The notes under the pieces are model-generated. The model searched no databases and was not told the origin of the DNA. It saw only the letters and a list, made by a program, of their open reading frames with translations. A stretch of 64,000 nt of DNA from Streptomyces sp. NBC_00239 (GTDB taxonomy: Bacteria > Actinomycetota > Actinomycetes > Streptomycetales > Streptomycetaceae). A program made the translations under genes and the position numbers. The DNA lies in contig NZ_CP108095.1 in assembly GCF_036194065.1 (NCBI RefSeq), forward strand, positions 2,604,001 to 2,668,000, written 5' to 3'. Below are positions 27,929 to 37,966 of the stretch, piece by piece (position 1 is the first letter of the stretch; each line of letters opens with the position of its first letter).

Positions 27929-30384
27929 TCGAGGGCGCTCTGCACGGCGGCCGCGAGGGCCTGCGCGTCCTCGGTGCCGAGGGGCTTTCCGTCGGTGCCG
28001 GTGAGGTAGACGGTGTCAACCGCGTTGGCGCCCAGCGTGGAGACGTGGGCGCTGCGGACGCGGACCCCGCCGGCCTCCAGGGCGCGCCCGATGCGGTGCA
28101 GCAGGCCGACCGCGTCGGGGGCCCGGACCTCCAGGACGGTGGCGAGCGAGGAGACGTCCGGGACGACGGTGACGCGAGGCGGCGGCGGGAGCACGCCGCG
28201 CCGTTTCGGGTACGCGGCCTCCCGGTCGGCGAGCCGGGCCGGGACGTCCAGCGAGCCGTCGAGCGCCCGGACCAGGTCGGCGCGCAGCCGGGCGGCCTGG
28301 GGCAGCGAGCCGTACTGGGCGGCGACCCGCCAGCGCAGCACGAGCACCTCGCCGGGCAGGTCGGGCAGTTCCAGGGAGCGCAGGTCGGCGGCGCGCACGG
28401 TCAGCCGGTGCAGGGCGAGCACCCCGGCCACCGCGGGCAGTACGCCGGGCTGGTCGGGGACGGCGACGACCAGCTCGACGCCGACTTCGGCGGCGTCGGC
28501 CGCCTCGGCGACGTCCGCGGGGCCGTCCTCCGCCTCGGTGCGCGCGTGCAGGGCCAGGACGGGTTCGCCGGTGCGCAGCGCCTCGACGGCGAGCCGTTCC
28601 TGGTCCGCGGACGGGGCCTGCGGTCCGGGGGCGGGCGGGTGCTCGCCCCCGAGTACGGCCGCGGCCCGGGCGACCAGGTCGGCGACGAGGGAGCCGCGCC
28701 AGGTGCTCCAGGCGGCCGGTCCGGTGGCCAGCGCGTCGGCCTCGGTGAGGGCGTGCAGGAGCTCCAGGGTGGAGGCCGAGCCGACCGCGTCGGCGACGGC
28801 GCGGACGGTGGCCGGGTCGTCGAGGTCCCGGCGGGTCGCGGTGTCGATGAGCAGCAGGTGGTGGCGGACCAGGGTGCCGAGGACCGCGGTGTCGTCGGGG
28901 TCGAAGCCGACCCGGGCGGCGACGTCCCGGGCGATGGTCTCGCCGGCCACGGAGTGGTCGCCGGGCCAGCCCTTGCCGATGTCGTGCAGCAGCGCGGCCA
29001 TCAGCAGCAGGTCGGGGCGGCCGACGCGGCGGGTGAGGGCGGAGGCGCGGACGGCCGTCTCGACGAGGTGGCGGTCCACGGTCCAGGTGTGGACGGGGTT
29101 GCGCTGGGGGCGGCAGCGCACCCGCTCCCAGTCGGGCAGTAGCCGGGTGATGAGCCCTTCGGCCTCCAGTGCCTCCCACACGGCCACGGTGGGCTCGCCC
29201 GCCCCGAGCAGGGTGAGCAGTTGTTCCCGGGCCTCGGCCGGCCAGGGCACGGGCAGCGGCCGGGCATGGGCGGCCAGTCGGCGTACGGCGTGCAGCGAGA
29301 CGGGCAGTCCGGCCTGGGCGGCGGCGGCTCCCAGGCGCAGCGGGAGGGCCGGGTCGCGGTCGGGGCGGGCGGCGAGCGCGAGGACGGCCTCGCCGTCCTG
29401 TTCGACGACGCCCTCGGCGAGCGGGGCCCGTTCGGCGGGGGCGGTGCGGGTGCCGAGCAGCCCGCGCAGCCGCGGCCGGGCGGAGCGGGCCCGCAGCACC
29501 CGTCCGACCTCGCGCCAGGTGACGTCGCCGGCGTACGAGACGACCCGGGCGGCCTCGTAGACCTGGCGGAGCAGGGCGTCGGCGTCCAGCAGGCCGAGGC
29601 CGTCGGCGACCTGGTCCTGTTCCTGGAGGGAGAGCCGGTCGGTGGCCCGGCCGGTGGTCAGGTGGAGGGCGTCGCGGGCGTCGAGGAGGCGGCGACGGGC
29701 GTCGGCGAGTCCTTCGCGGGGTGCGTCGGCGACCCAGGAGGCGGCGACGGCGCGCAGGGCGGTGACGTCGCGCAGGCCGCCGCGGGCCTCCTTGAGGTCG
29801 GGTTCGAGGAGGAAGCGCAGTTCCCCGGCGCGTTCGGCGCGTTCCCGGCACAGGGCGTGGAGCTCGGGCAGCCGGCGGACGGCCTGGTTGCGCCAGTCGG
29901 CGAGGACGCTGGTGCGCAGGGCGGCGACCAGGCCGAGGTCGCCGGCGACGGGGCGGGCGTCGAGCAGGCCCAGGTGTGCCTTGAGGTCTTCGGCGGCGGT
30001 CTTGCGGGCCTGCGCGGGGGTCCGCACGGAGTGGTCGAGGGCGAGGCCGAGGTCCCAGACCGGGTACCAGATCCGGTCGGCGAGGGCGGCGAGGTCGCCG
30101 GGGGCGGCCTTCCCGTCGTGCAGGAGCAGCAGGTCGAGGTCGCTGCGGGGGGAGAGTTCGGCGCGGCCGTAGCCGCCGACGGCGACCAGGGCGGCGCCCC
30201 GGACGCCGGTGTCCTTGACGGCCGCCGCGAACAGTGCGGTCAGCCAGCCGTCGGTCAGTGCGGCCAGCTCGGCACGGCGCGAGGGCCCGGACCGCGACTC
30301 CTCCTGGAGGAGTCGCAGCCGGGCCGCGGCGTAGCCGCCGGGTTCCGAGTCCGACTGTTCGGTGGTCTCTTCGACGCTCGTCAC
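27925..30384 (-). CDS. glnD: PII nucleotidyltransferase GlnD
   Basis: Modifies and demodifies the PII protein in response to glutamine. In S. coelicolor this enzyme adenylylates GlnK. From the GTG of VTSVEETTEQ, with AAGGGGAG upstream, it has 819 residues: nucleotidyltransferase domain with GGYGRAELSPRSDLDLLLL, an HD domain (HDIGKGWPGDHS near residue 467) for removal of the group, and two C-terminal ACT domains that sense glutamine (VAVPDQPGVLPAVAGVL and VRAPDAVGLLHRIGRAL). It follows glnK by 29 bases in amtB-glnK-glnD. Confidence 0.95.
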   Translation of the reverse strand: MTSVEETTEQSDSEPGGYAAARLRLLQEESRSGPSRRAELAALTDGWLTALFAAAVKDTGVRGAALVAVGGYGRAELSPRSDLDLLLLHDGKAAPGDLAALADRIWYPVWDLGLALDHSVRTPAQARKTAAEDLKAHLGLLDARPVAGDLGLVAALRTSVLADWRNQAVRRLPELHALCRERAERAGELRFLLEPDLKEARGGLRDVTALRAVAASWVADAPREGLADARRRLLDARDALHLTTGRATDRLSLQEQDQVADGLGLLDADALLRQVYEAARVVSYAGDVTWREVGRVLRARSARPRLRGLLGTRTAPAERAPLAEGVVEQDGEAVLALAARPDRDPALPLRLGAAAAQAGLPVSLHAVRRLAAHARPLPVPWPAEAREQLLTLLGAGEPTVAVWEALEAEGLITRLLPDWERVRCRPQRNPVHTWTVDRHLVETAVRASALTRRVGRPDLLLMAALLHDIGKGWPGDHSVAGETIARDVAARVGFDPDDTAVLGTLVRHHLLLIDTATRRDLDDPATVRAVADAVGSASTLELLHALTEADALATGPAAWSTWRGSLVADLVARAAAVLGGEHPPAPGPQAPSADQERLAVEALRTGEPVLALHARTEAEDGPADVAEAADAAEVGVELVVAVPDQPGVLPAVAGVLALHRLTVRAADLRSLELPDLPGEVLVLRWRVAAQYGSLPQAARLRADLVRALDGSLDVPARLADREAAYPKRRGVLPPPPRVTVVPDVSSLATVLEVRAPDAVGLLHRIGRALEAGGVRVRSAHVSTLGANAVDTVYLTGTDGKPLGTEDAQALAAAVQSALD

Positions 30385-30413
30385 CCGAGGGCTCCCCTTC
30401 GTTTCCGGTCCGC

Positions 30414-32198
<1,785 letters not shown>

Positions 32199-32226
32199 TT
32201 ATGAGCCCTGAGATTCGCGCAGGCCG

Positions 32227-32264
32227 GTTTCCGGCGGTGCCGCTCGATGTTTCGCTGCCGTGAC
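32227..32264 (-). promoter_or_regulatory. GlnR box upstream of amtB
   Basis: Reading toward amtB: GTCAC, six bases, GAAAC, six bases, CGGCA, six bases, GAAAC. Three of four half-sites match the GlnR a-site/b-site pattern (GTnAC-n6-GAAAC twice) with exact spacing; the third is degenerate. GlnR activates amtB-glnK-glnD in S. coelicolor. Confidence 0.8.
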
Positions 32265-32413
32265 GAAGAGGTCGGACGTGTTACGCGTCCATGAACGGGG
32301 TGCGGCATGCGGCCGGCCGCGGCAGCACCCGGATGACCTGGCATGGGGGAGCCGAGTCGGGCTTCAGCGGGTGGCTGCCGCGGCCGGGGTCGTGCCCGGT
32401 CCCGGGCGGGCCG

Positions 32414-33913
32414 TCAGACGGCCTCCGCGGACTCGGGGAGCTGGGCCGCGATCCGGTCGGTGAGCCGGACCACCTCGGCGACGTCGCCGTATTCGCGGGC
32501 GGCGGTGTCGACGGTCTTGCGCAGCCGGGTGTTCACCCGTTCGGAGCGCACTTTTTTCGCCACGACGAGGGCGCTCTCGGCGAGGACGGTCGCCTGCTCG
32601 GGCTCGCGCCGCAGCAGGTGGACGGTGGCCATGCCGATGAGGTTGAGGGCCAGCGAGCGCTGGTGCACGTCGTCCTTGCGGAAGAGCTCCACGGCCCGCG
32701 CCATGACGGGCTCGGCGAGGGAGGCGTACGTGGGGCTGCGCCCGGCCACGTAGGCCAGGTCGCGGTACGAGTGGGAGTTCTCTCCGTTGAGTTCGGCCTC
32801 GGAGAAGAACCGAATCCAGTCGGGCTCGGGCTCGTCGCCGAAGGCGATGTCGGAGAAGGTGTCCTCGGCCATCCGCACGGCCCGCTTGCAGCGGCTGGGC
32901 TGGCCCATGTTGGCGTACGCGCGGGCCTCCATCGCATACAGCATGGCCTGGGTGCGCGGGCCGGCGCAGTCGCGGCTGCCGTACTGGGCGAGGTGGATGA
33001 GTTCCAGGGCGTCCTCGGGGCGGCCCAGGTGGATCATCTGGCGGCTCATGCTGGAGAGGATGTACGAGCCGAGGGGCTTGTCCCCGGCCTCCTTGGAGGC
33101 GTGCAGGGCGAGCACGAAGTACTTCTGCGCGGTCGGCTGGAGCCCGATGTCGTAGCTCATCCAGCCGGCGAGTTCGGCGAGTTCGGCGGCGACCTTGAAG
33201 AGCCGCTTCATGGTGGGGGCCGGGTGGTTTTCCTGGAGCAGGTCGGTGACCTCGTGGAGCTGGCCCACCACGGCCTTGCGGCGCAGCCCGCCGCCGCACT
33301 GGGCGTCCCACTCCCGGAACATCACGGTGGTGGCTTCCAGCAGGTCCAGCTCGGGGCCGGAGAGGCGGGCGGACCGGCGGCCCGCCGGCCCGCCCCCGGG
33401 TCCCGGATCGGCGGCCGGGACCGGCACGAGCCAGCGCTGCATGGGCTCGATGAGGGCGGGGCCGGCGGAGAGTGCGAGCGAGGTGCCGAGGAAGCCCCGG
33501 CGGGCGAGCATCAGGTCGCTGCGCGAGAACTCGCTGAGCAGGGAGACGGTCTGCGGGGCCGCCCAGGGCAGGTCGACGCCGGAGACGGAGGGCGACTGGT
33601 GGGCGACCCGCAGGCCCAGGTCCTCGACGGCGACGACGGTGCCGAACCGCTCGGAGAACAGCTCGGACAGGATTCGCGGGATCGGCTCGCGGGGCTGCTC
33701 GCCGTCGAGCCAGCGCCGCACCCGGGAGGTGTCGGTGCTGATGTGGTGCGCGCCGAGCTGCCGGGCCCGGCGGTTCACCTGGCGGGCGAGCTCGCCCTTG
33801 GACCAGCCGCTGCGCACGAACCACGAGGTGAGCTGCTCGTTGCGGCGTGTCTCACCACTGCTGCCTCGGGGGGCAGGCTCCACGCTCACACCGCTTGGGC
33901 CACTGCCGCTCAC
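32414..33913 (-). CDS. nsdA: NsdA-type negative developmental regulator
   Basis: A 499-residue cytoplasmic protein recognised by position next to amtB and by sequence as the Streptomyces NsdA type, which represses sporulation and antibiotic production. An N-terminal XRE-like helix-turn-helix region (SKGELARQVNRRARQ and SRVRRWLDGEQP) is followed by a linker and long TPR-like helices such as MSRQMIHLGRPEDALELIHLAQ. The GTG start has a G-rich ribosome binding site; a second in-frame GTG lies eight codons in. The biochemical mechanism is not established. Confidence 0.75.
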   Translation of the reverse strand: MSGSGPSGVSVEPAPRGSSGETRRNEQLTSWFVRSGWSKGELARQVNRRARQLGAHHISTDTSRVRRWLDGEQPREPIPRILSELFSERFGTVVAVEDLGLRVAHQSPSVSGVDLPWAAPQTVSLLSEFSRSDLMLARRGFLGTSLALSAGPALIEPMQRWLVPVPAADPGPGGGPAGRRSARLSGPELDLLEATTVMFREWDAQCGGGLRRKAVVGQLHEVTDLLQENHPAPTMKRLFKVAAELAELAGWMSYDIGLQPTAQKYFVLALHASKEAGDKPLGSYILSSMSRQMIHLGRPEDALELIHLAQYGSRDCAGPRTQAMLYAMEARAYANMGQPSRCKRAVRMAEDTFSDIAFGDEPEPDWIRFFSEAELNGENSHSYRDLAYVAGRSPTYASLAEPVMARAVELFRKDDVHQRSLALNLIGMATVHLLRREPEQATVLAESALVVAKKVRSERVNTRLRKTVDTAAREYGDVAEVVRLTDRIAAQLPESAEAV

Positions 33914-34255
33914 TGGAACGCCCCCATCCACTCGCCTTCGGAACACCCTTGCGCCGGAAGGGAATCGCCAACCGCATCCTGCCTCCGGCATACCCAAGGA
34001 TGCGCCTTCCACAAGGCTCCGCGTACCGAAAGTAATCCTACGATCACGTCCTCGGCGACCCCGATTCCACAATCGCCACCATTCGCCACCCCTTTGAATG
34101 AACTCGCCACGGGCCGGGCGCGATTCACTTGACACAGGAGGACCAGAAATTTGGCGGAACGGAGTGCGCCGGGGCGCGCGCGGCGATGGAGTGCGCCGGG
34201 CAGCCGCGGTCTTCCGCTTCGTAACCACCGGCGAGTTCGACCCGTTGGAGGGGGC
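33914..34255. other. Divergent intergenic region nsdA / primase-like gene
   Basis: 342 bases, relatively AT-rich for this genome in its middle third. It must hold promoters for both divergent genes. A TTGACA lies near 34128 but without a convincing -10 at normal spacing, and TAGGAT occurs on the minus strand near 34038 without a clear -35. GGAGG immediately before the ATG serves the rightward gene. Confidence 0.5.
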
Positions 34256-34924
34256 ATGGGCTTCACGATCGGCGGCAGTCGGGGAACCAAGGAGTTCCGG
34301 GCCGGCTCTCGGCGCCGCGGCCGGATGTCGGAGTGCACGGCAGTGGCCGAGTACACCGGGCTGTGGGGCTGGGACGTGGTCCCGGGCGCCCGGGCCGCGG
34401 CCGGCAGCCGGGCCTGCTCCTGCGGCGACCCGCAGTGCCCGGCGCCGGGCGCGCATCCGCTGGCTTTCGACGCCGGGGTGCCGGCGGGCGCGACCCTGGA
34501 CGAGGTGACCGAGTCCTGGGGCGAGTTCCCGGGTGCGGCGGTGCTGCTCCCGGTGGGCCGGTCGTTCGACGTCATCGAGGTGGCCGAGGAGGCCGGGCGG
34601 CGGGCGCTGGTACGGCTGGAGCGGATGGGGCTGCCGCTCGGTCCGGTCGCCGCGACCCCGGACGGCCGGGCCCAGTTCTTCGTGGCGCCCGGCGCGGCCG
34701 CCGAGCTGCCCCAGCTGCTCTACCGGATGGGCTGGGACGACGCGGACCTGGACCTGCGCGCCCTGGGCGGCGGCAGCTTCGTCACGGCGCCGCCGTCGGA
34801 CCGCGGCGGGCTGGGCCCGATGCGCTGGCTTCGGCCGCCGGCCCTGGACTCGGCGGGCGACCCGCCGCAGGCCCGGCTGCTGCTGGGCACCCTGGCGTAC
34901 ATCTGCCACCGCTTCCAGCTGTAG
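34256..34924 (+). CDS. Bifunctional primase/polymerase (prim-pol) domain protein
   Basis: A 222-residue protein matching the N-terminal prim-pol type domain found in streptomycetes: an early Cys cluster (ACSCGDPQCPAPGAHP) and the acidic SFDVIEVAEEAG segment, then FVAPGAAAELPQLLYRMGW and SFVTAPPSD. There is no helicase or further domain, so it is a stand-alone copy. GGAGG precedes the ATG closely. The true catalytic competence is uncertain because the usual DxD pair is not clear (DVIE here). Divergent from nsdA. Confidence 0.7.
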   Translation: MGFTIGGSRGTKEFRAGSRRRGRMSECTAVAEYTGLWGWDVVPGARAAAGSRACSCGDPQCPAPGAHPLAFDAGVPAGATLDEVTESWGEFPGAAVLLPVGRSFDVIEVAEEAGRRALVRLERMGLPLGPVAATPDGRAQFFVAPGAAAELPQLLYRMGWDDADLDLRALGGGSFVTAPPSDRGGLGPMRWLRPPALDSAGDPPQARLLLGTLAYICHRFQL

Positions 34925-34934
34925 GCGCGGGATG

Positions 34935-34976
34935 CGACGAGGGGCCCGGCGGTCTCGGCCGCCGGGCCCCTCGTCG
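34935..34976. terminator. Bidirectional terminator between primase-like gene and ftsY
   Basis: Eighteen perfect pairs (CGACGAGGGGCCCGGCGG and complement) with a six-base TCTCGG loop, between convergent genes. The following 75 bases hold imperfect repeats of CCGGGTRCG with no clear role. Confidence 0.85.
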
Positions 34977-35052
34977 TCGTACCGGGTGCGCCGGTACGGA
35001 TACGCCACCACCGGGTACGCCGGTACCGGACACGTCGTACCGGGTGCGGGGG

Positions 35053-36273
35053 TCAGTCCCCGATCAGGGCGTCCACGAACGCGCCCGGCTCGAACGGCGC
35101 CAGGTCGTCCGGGCCCTCGCCGAGGCCGACGAGCTTGACGGGGACGCCCAGCTCGCGCTGGACGGCGATGACGATGCCGCCCTTGGCGGTGCCGTCGAGC
35201 TTGGTCAGCACGATGCCGGTGATGTCGACGACCTCCGCGAAGACGCGGGCCTGCACCAGACCGTTCTGCCCGGTGGTGGCGTCGAGGACGAGCAGGATCT
35301 CGTCCAGCGGGCCGTGCTTCTCCACGACGCGCTTGACCTTGCCGAGCTCGTCCATGAGGCCGGTCTTGGTGTGCAGCCGGCCCGCGGTGTCGATGAGGAC
35401 GACGTCCGCGCCCTCGGCGATGCCCTCCTTGACCGCGTCGTACGCGATCGAGGCCGGGTCGCCGCCCTCGGGGCCGCGCACCGTGCGGGCGCCGACCCGG
35501 TCGCCCCAGGTCTGCAGCTGGTCGGCGGCGGCGGCGCGGAAGGTGTCGGCCGCGCCGAGGACCACGCTGCGGCCGTCGGCCACCAGGACCCGGGCGAGCT
35601 TGCCGGTGGTGGTGGTCTTGCCGGTGCCGTTGACCCCGACGACCATGACGACGCCCGGGGTGTCGACACCGCTCTCGGTCTTGACCGCGCGGTCCGTGTC
35701 CGGGCCGATGAGCGCGATGAGCTCTTCGCGCAGCAGCGTGCGCAGCTGCTCGGGGGTACGGGTGCCGAGCACCTTGACCCGCTCGCGCAGCCGGTCCACC
35801 AGCTCCTGGGTGGGCGCGACACCGACGTCGGCGATGAGGAGGGTCTCCTCGATCTCCTCCCAGGTGTCCTCGTCGAGGTGCTCCCGGGAGAGCAGCGTGA
35901 GCAAGCCCTTCCCGAGGGAGTTCTGGGAGCGCGAGAGGCGGGCGCGCAGCCGGACGAGGCGGCCGGCCGTCGGCTCGGGCACCTCGATCTCGGGTGCGGC
36001 CGGGGCCTGGGGCTCCGCCGCGGGCGCCTCCACGGCGGGTGCCTGCGCCTCGGCCTCGGGGAGCGCGACCTCTTCGATCGTGCGGCGCGGCTCTTCGGCC
36101 GTGGGTGCGGCTTCCTCCCCCACGTGCGGTTCGGCGGGCGGGGCAGTGATGGTCGGCGTGCTCGACGGCGCCGTGGGCGGCAGCTGCTTCTTCTTGCGGC
36201 CGCTGACCACGAGCCCGCTGATCACGCCGACCGCGACCAGGGCGATGACTACAGCAAGGATGAGGATTTCCAT
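35053..36273 (-). CDS. ftsY: SRP receptor FtsY
   Basis: Membrane-associated GTPase that receives the SRP-ribosome complex. The 406-residue product starts with a membrane helix (MEILILAVVIALVAVGVISG), then a Pro/Glu/Ala-rich acidic linker, the helical N domain, and the G domain with GVNGTGKTTT near residue 211, AADTFRAAAADQL, IDTAGRLHTK and TKLDGTAKGG. The true N-terminal helix is usual in actinobacterial FtsY. Confidence 0.96.
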   Translation of the reverse strand: MEILILAVVIALVAVGVISGLVVSGRKKKQLPPTAPSSTPTITAPPAEPHVGEEAAPTAEEPRRTIEEVALPEAEAQAPAVEAPAAEPQAPAAPEIEVPEPTAGRLVRLRARLSRSQNSLGKGLLTLLSREHLDEDTWEEIEETLLIADVGVAPTQELVDRLRERVKVLGTRTPEQLRTLLREELIALIGPDTDRAVKTESGVDTPGVVMVVGVNGTGKTTTTGKLARVLVADGRSVVLGAADTFRAAAADQLQTWGDRVGARTVRGPEGGDPASIAYDAVKEGIAEGADVVLIDTAGRLHTKTGLMDELGKVKRVVEKHGPLDEILLVLDATTGQNGLVQARVFAEVVDITGIVLTKLDGTAKGGIVIAVQRELGVPVKLVGLGEGPDDLAPFEPGAFVDALIGD

Positions 36274-36354
36274 AACGCGACCAGTATCGGCCACGGCCGC
36301 CGCGGAACCCGGACCCTGGAGCTTCACACGAGGGCTTAAGCCTCTATTTGTTCT

Positions 36355-36374
36355 TTTCGCGCGAAACCTACGAT
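36355..36374 (+). promoter_or_regulatory. Promoter with palindromic operator upstream of NCS1 permease
   Basis: TACGAT (36369-36374) is a good Streptomyces -10, with TTTGTT 16 bases upstream as a -35. The spacer contains the perfect palindrome TTTCGCGCGAAA, so a repressor dimer could sit between the two hexamers. Confidence 0.5.
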
Positions 36375-36412
36375 GATGGGCGACTCCCCCACATCTCCCC
36401 CACGGAGCACGC

Positions 36413-37903
36413 ATGCCTGCCGAGCCCGCCGACGGCGCGATAGAAACCCGCGGCCTGGAGCCCGTCCCCGACGCCGAGCGCACCGGTCGCGTCCGCGAAC
36501 TCGTCCCCACCTGGGTCGCCGCCAACATCAGCGTGCTGCTGCTGACCATGGGCGCCGGACTGGTGATCTTCAACAAGCTCAACATCTGGCAGGTGCTGGT
36601 CGTCGCGGTGGTCGCACCCGTCGTCTCGTACGGACTGGTGGGCCTGGTCTCGATCGCGGGGAAGCGCGGTGGCGCCCCCGGGATGGCGTTGTCCCGGGCG
36701 GTGTTCGGGCAGCGCGGCAACCTCTTCCCGGGCGCGCTGATCTGGATCGCGCGCTGGGGCTGGGAGACGATCAACGCGGTCAGCGGCGCCTACGCCCTGC
36801 TCACCGTCCTCGACCTGCTCTTCGGCATCAAGAGCAGCACCGCGCTGATCGTGGTCACGCTGCTGCTCTTCGTGGGCTGCACCTTCCTGGTGTCGGGTCT
36901 GGGCATCAACGCCCTGCGGGTGTGCAGCACCTGGTCCACGTACCTGTTCGGGGCCTTCAGCGTGCTGGTGCTCGGCTACCTGGTGGCGACCACCGACTGG
37001 TCGTCTGTCTTCGGCAAGCCGGCCGGCTCCACGGCGATGATGATCGCGGGCATCGGCACGATCGCCGCGGGCGGCATCAGCTGGGTGCCCTCCGGCCCGG
37101 ACTTCACCCGCTACCTGCCCCGTACGGCCTCCTCGCGCGGGATGGTCGGCGCGACCATCGGCGGCGCCGGCGTGGTCGTGCTGCCCATGGTGCTGATGGG
37201 CGCGGTGATGGCCGTGGGGACCCCGGACCTGGCGACGGCGCAGGACCCGGTGTCGTTCATCGGCGAGCTGCTGCCCACCTGGATCGCGGTCCCGTACCTG
37301 CTGATCGCACTGATCGGCATGCTGCTGATCAACTCGATGTCCATGTACTCGGCGGGCTTCACGGCGCAGACCCTGGGCATCAAGGTCCCGCGGGCGTGGG
37401 CGGTCAGCGTGAACGCCGTGATCAGCCTGGTCTTCGGCTTCCTGCTGATGGTGGTCGCGACCAGCTTCTTCGGCTCGTTCATCTCCTTCCTGACGCTGCT
37501 CGCGGTGGCGTTCTCGGCGTGGATCGGCGTCTTCGGCGTGGACCTGCTGCGCGGCCGCGCCTACGACGCGAAGGCCCTGCTCGACACCACCCGCACGAGC
37601 GCGTACTGGTACCGGGGCGGCTTCGCCTGGCAGGCGATGACGGCGTGGGGCGCGGCGCTGGCGGTGGGGCTGCTCTTCACCCGCGTGGACTGGTTCAGCG
37701 GACCGCTCGCGACCACCTGGATCGGCGAGAACGGCCTGGGCTGGGTGGCCGGCATCCTCACCTCGGGCCTGCTGTACGCGGTCCTGCCGGGCAACCCGGT
37801 GTCCGCGGCGGACGCCACGTACGCGGCGGCGGAGGGCTCGGCGGACGAGTCGGGCACGGCCGCGGAAGCGGAGCGCGAGCCTGCCGGATCCCTGTCCAAC
37901 TGA
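36413..37903 (+). CDS. NCS1 family purine/cytosine-type permease
   Basis: A 496-residue membrane protein of the nucleobase:cation symporter-1 family, with about 12 helices. Typical blocks are VPTWVAANISVLLLTMGAG near residue 30, GAPGMALSRAVFGQRGN, and WVPSGPDFTRYLPR in the middle, a cytosine-permease-like loop. The N- and C-termini are polar and acidic. GGAG lies before the ATG. The substrate (cytosine, purine or a vitamin precursor) cannot be chosen from sequence. It is followed by an LLM oxidoreductase across a strong hairpin. Confidence 0.88.
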   Translation: MPAEPADGAIETRGLEPVPDAERTGRVRELVPTWVAANISVLLLTMGAGLVIFNKLNIWQVLVVAVVAPVVSYGLVGLVSIAGKRGGAPGMALSRAVFGQRGNLFPGALIWIARWGWETINAVSGAYALLTVLDLLFGIKSSTALIVVTLLLFVGCTFLVSGLGINALRVCSTWSTYLFGAFSVLVLGYLVATTDWSSVFGKPAGSTAMMIAGIGTIAAGGISWVPSGPDFTRYLPRTASSRGMVGATIGGAGVVVLPMVLMGAVMAVGTPDLATAQDPVSFIGELLPTWIAVPYLLIALIGMLLINSMSMYSAGFTAQTLGIKVPRAWAVSVNAVISLVFGFLLMVVATSFFGSFISFLTLLAVAFSAWIGVFGVDLLRGRAYDAKALLDTTRTSAYWYRGGFAWQAMTAWGAALAVGLLFTRVDWFSGPLATTWIGENGLGWVAGILTSGLLYAVLPGNPVSAADATYAAAEGSADESGTAAEAEREPAGSLSN

Positions 37904-37919
37904 CGCTGCGTCAGCTAAC

Positions 37920-37960
37920 GTCCCCCTTCGCCCGGCCCGTCCACCAAGGCGAAGGGGGAC
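37920..37960 (+). terminator. Hairpin enclosing the ribosome binding site of the LLM gene
   Basis: GTCCCCCTTCGCC pairs perfectly with GGCGAAGGGGGAC over a 15-base loop. The 3' arm contains the AAGGGGG Shine-Dalgarno of the next gene, six bases before its ATG. It may end the permease transcript, and in any read-through RNA it would hide the LLM ribosome binding site. Confidence 0.65.
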
Positions 37961-37966
37961 TTCTCC

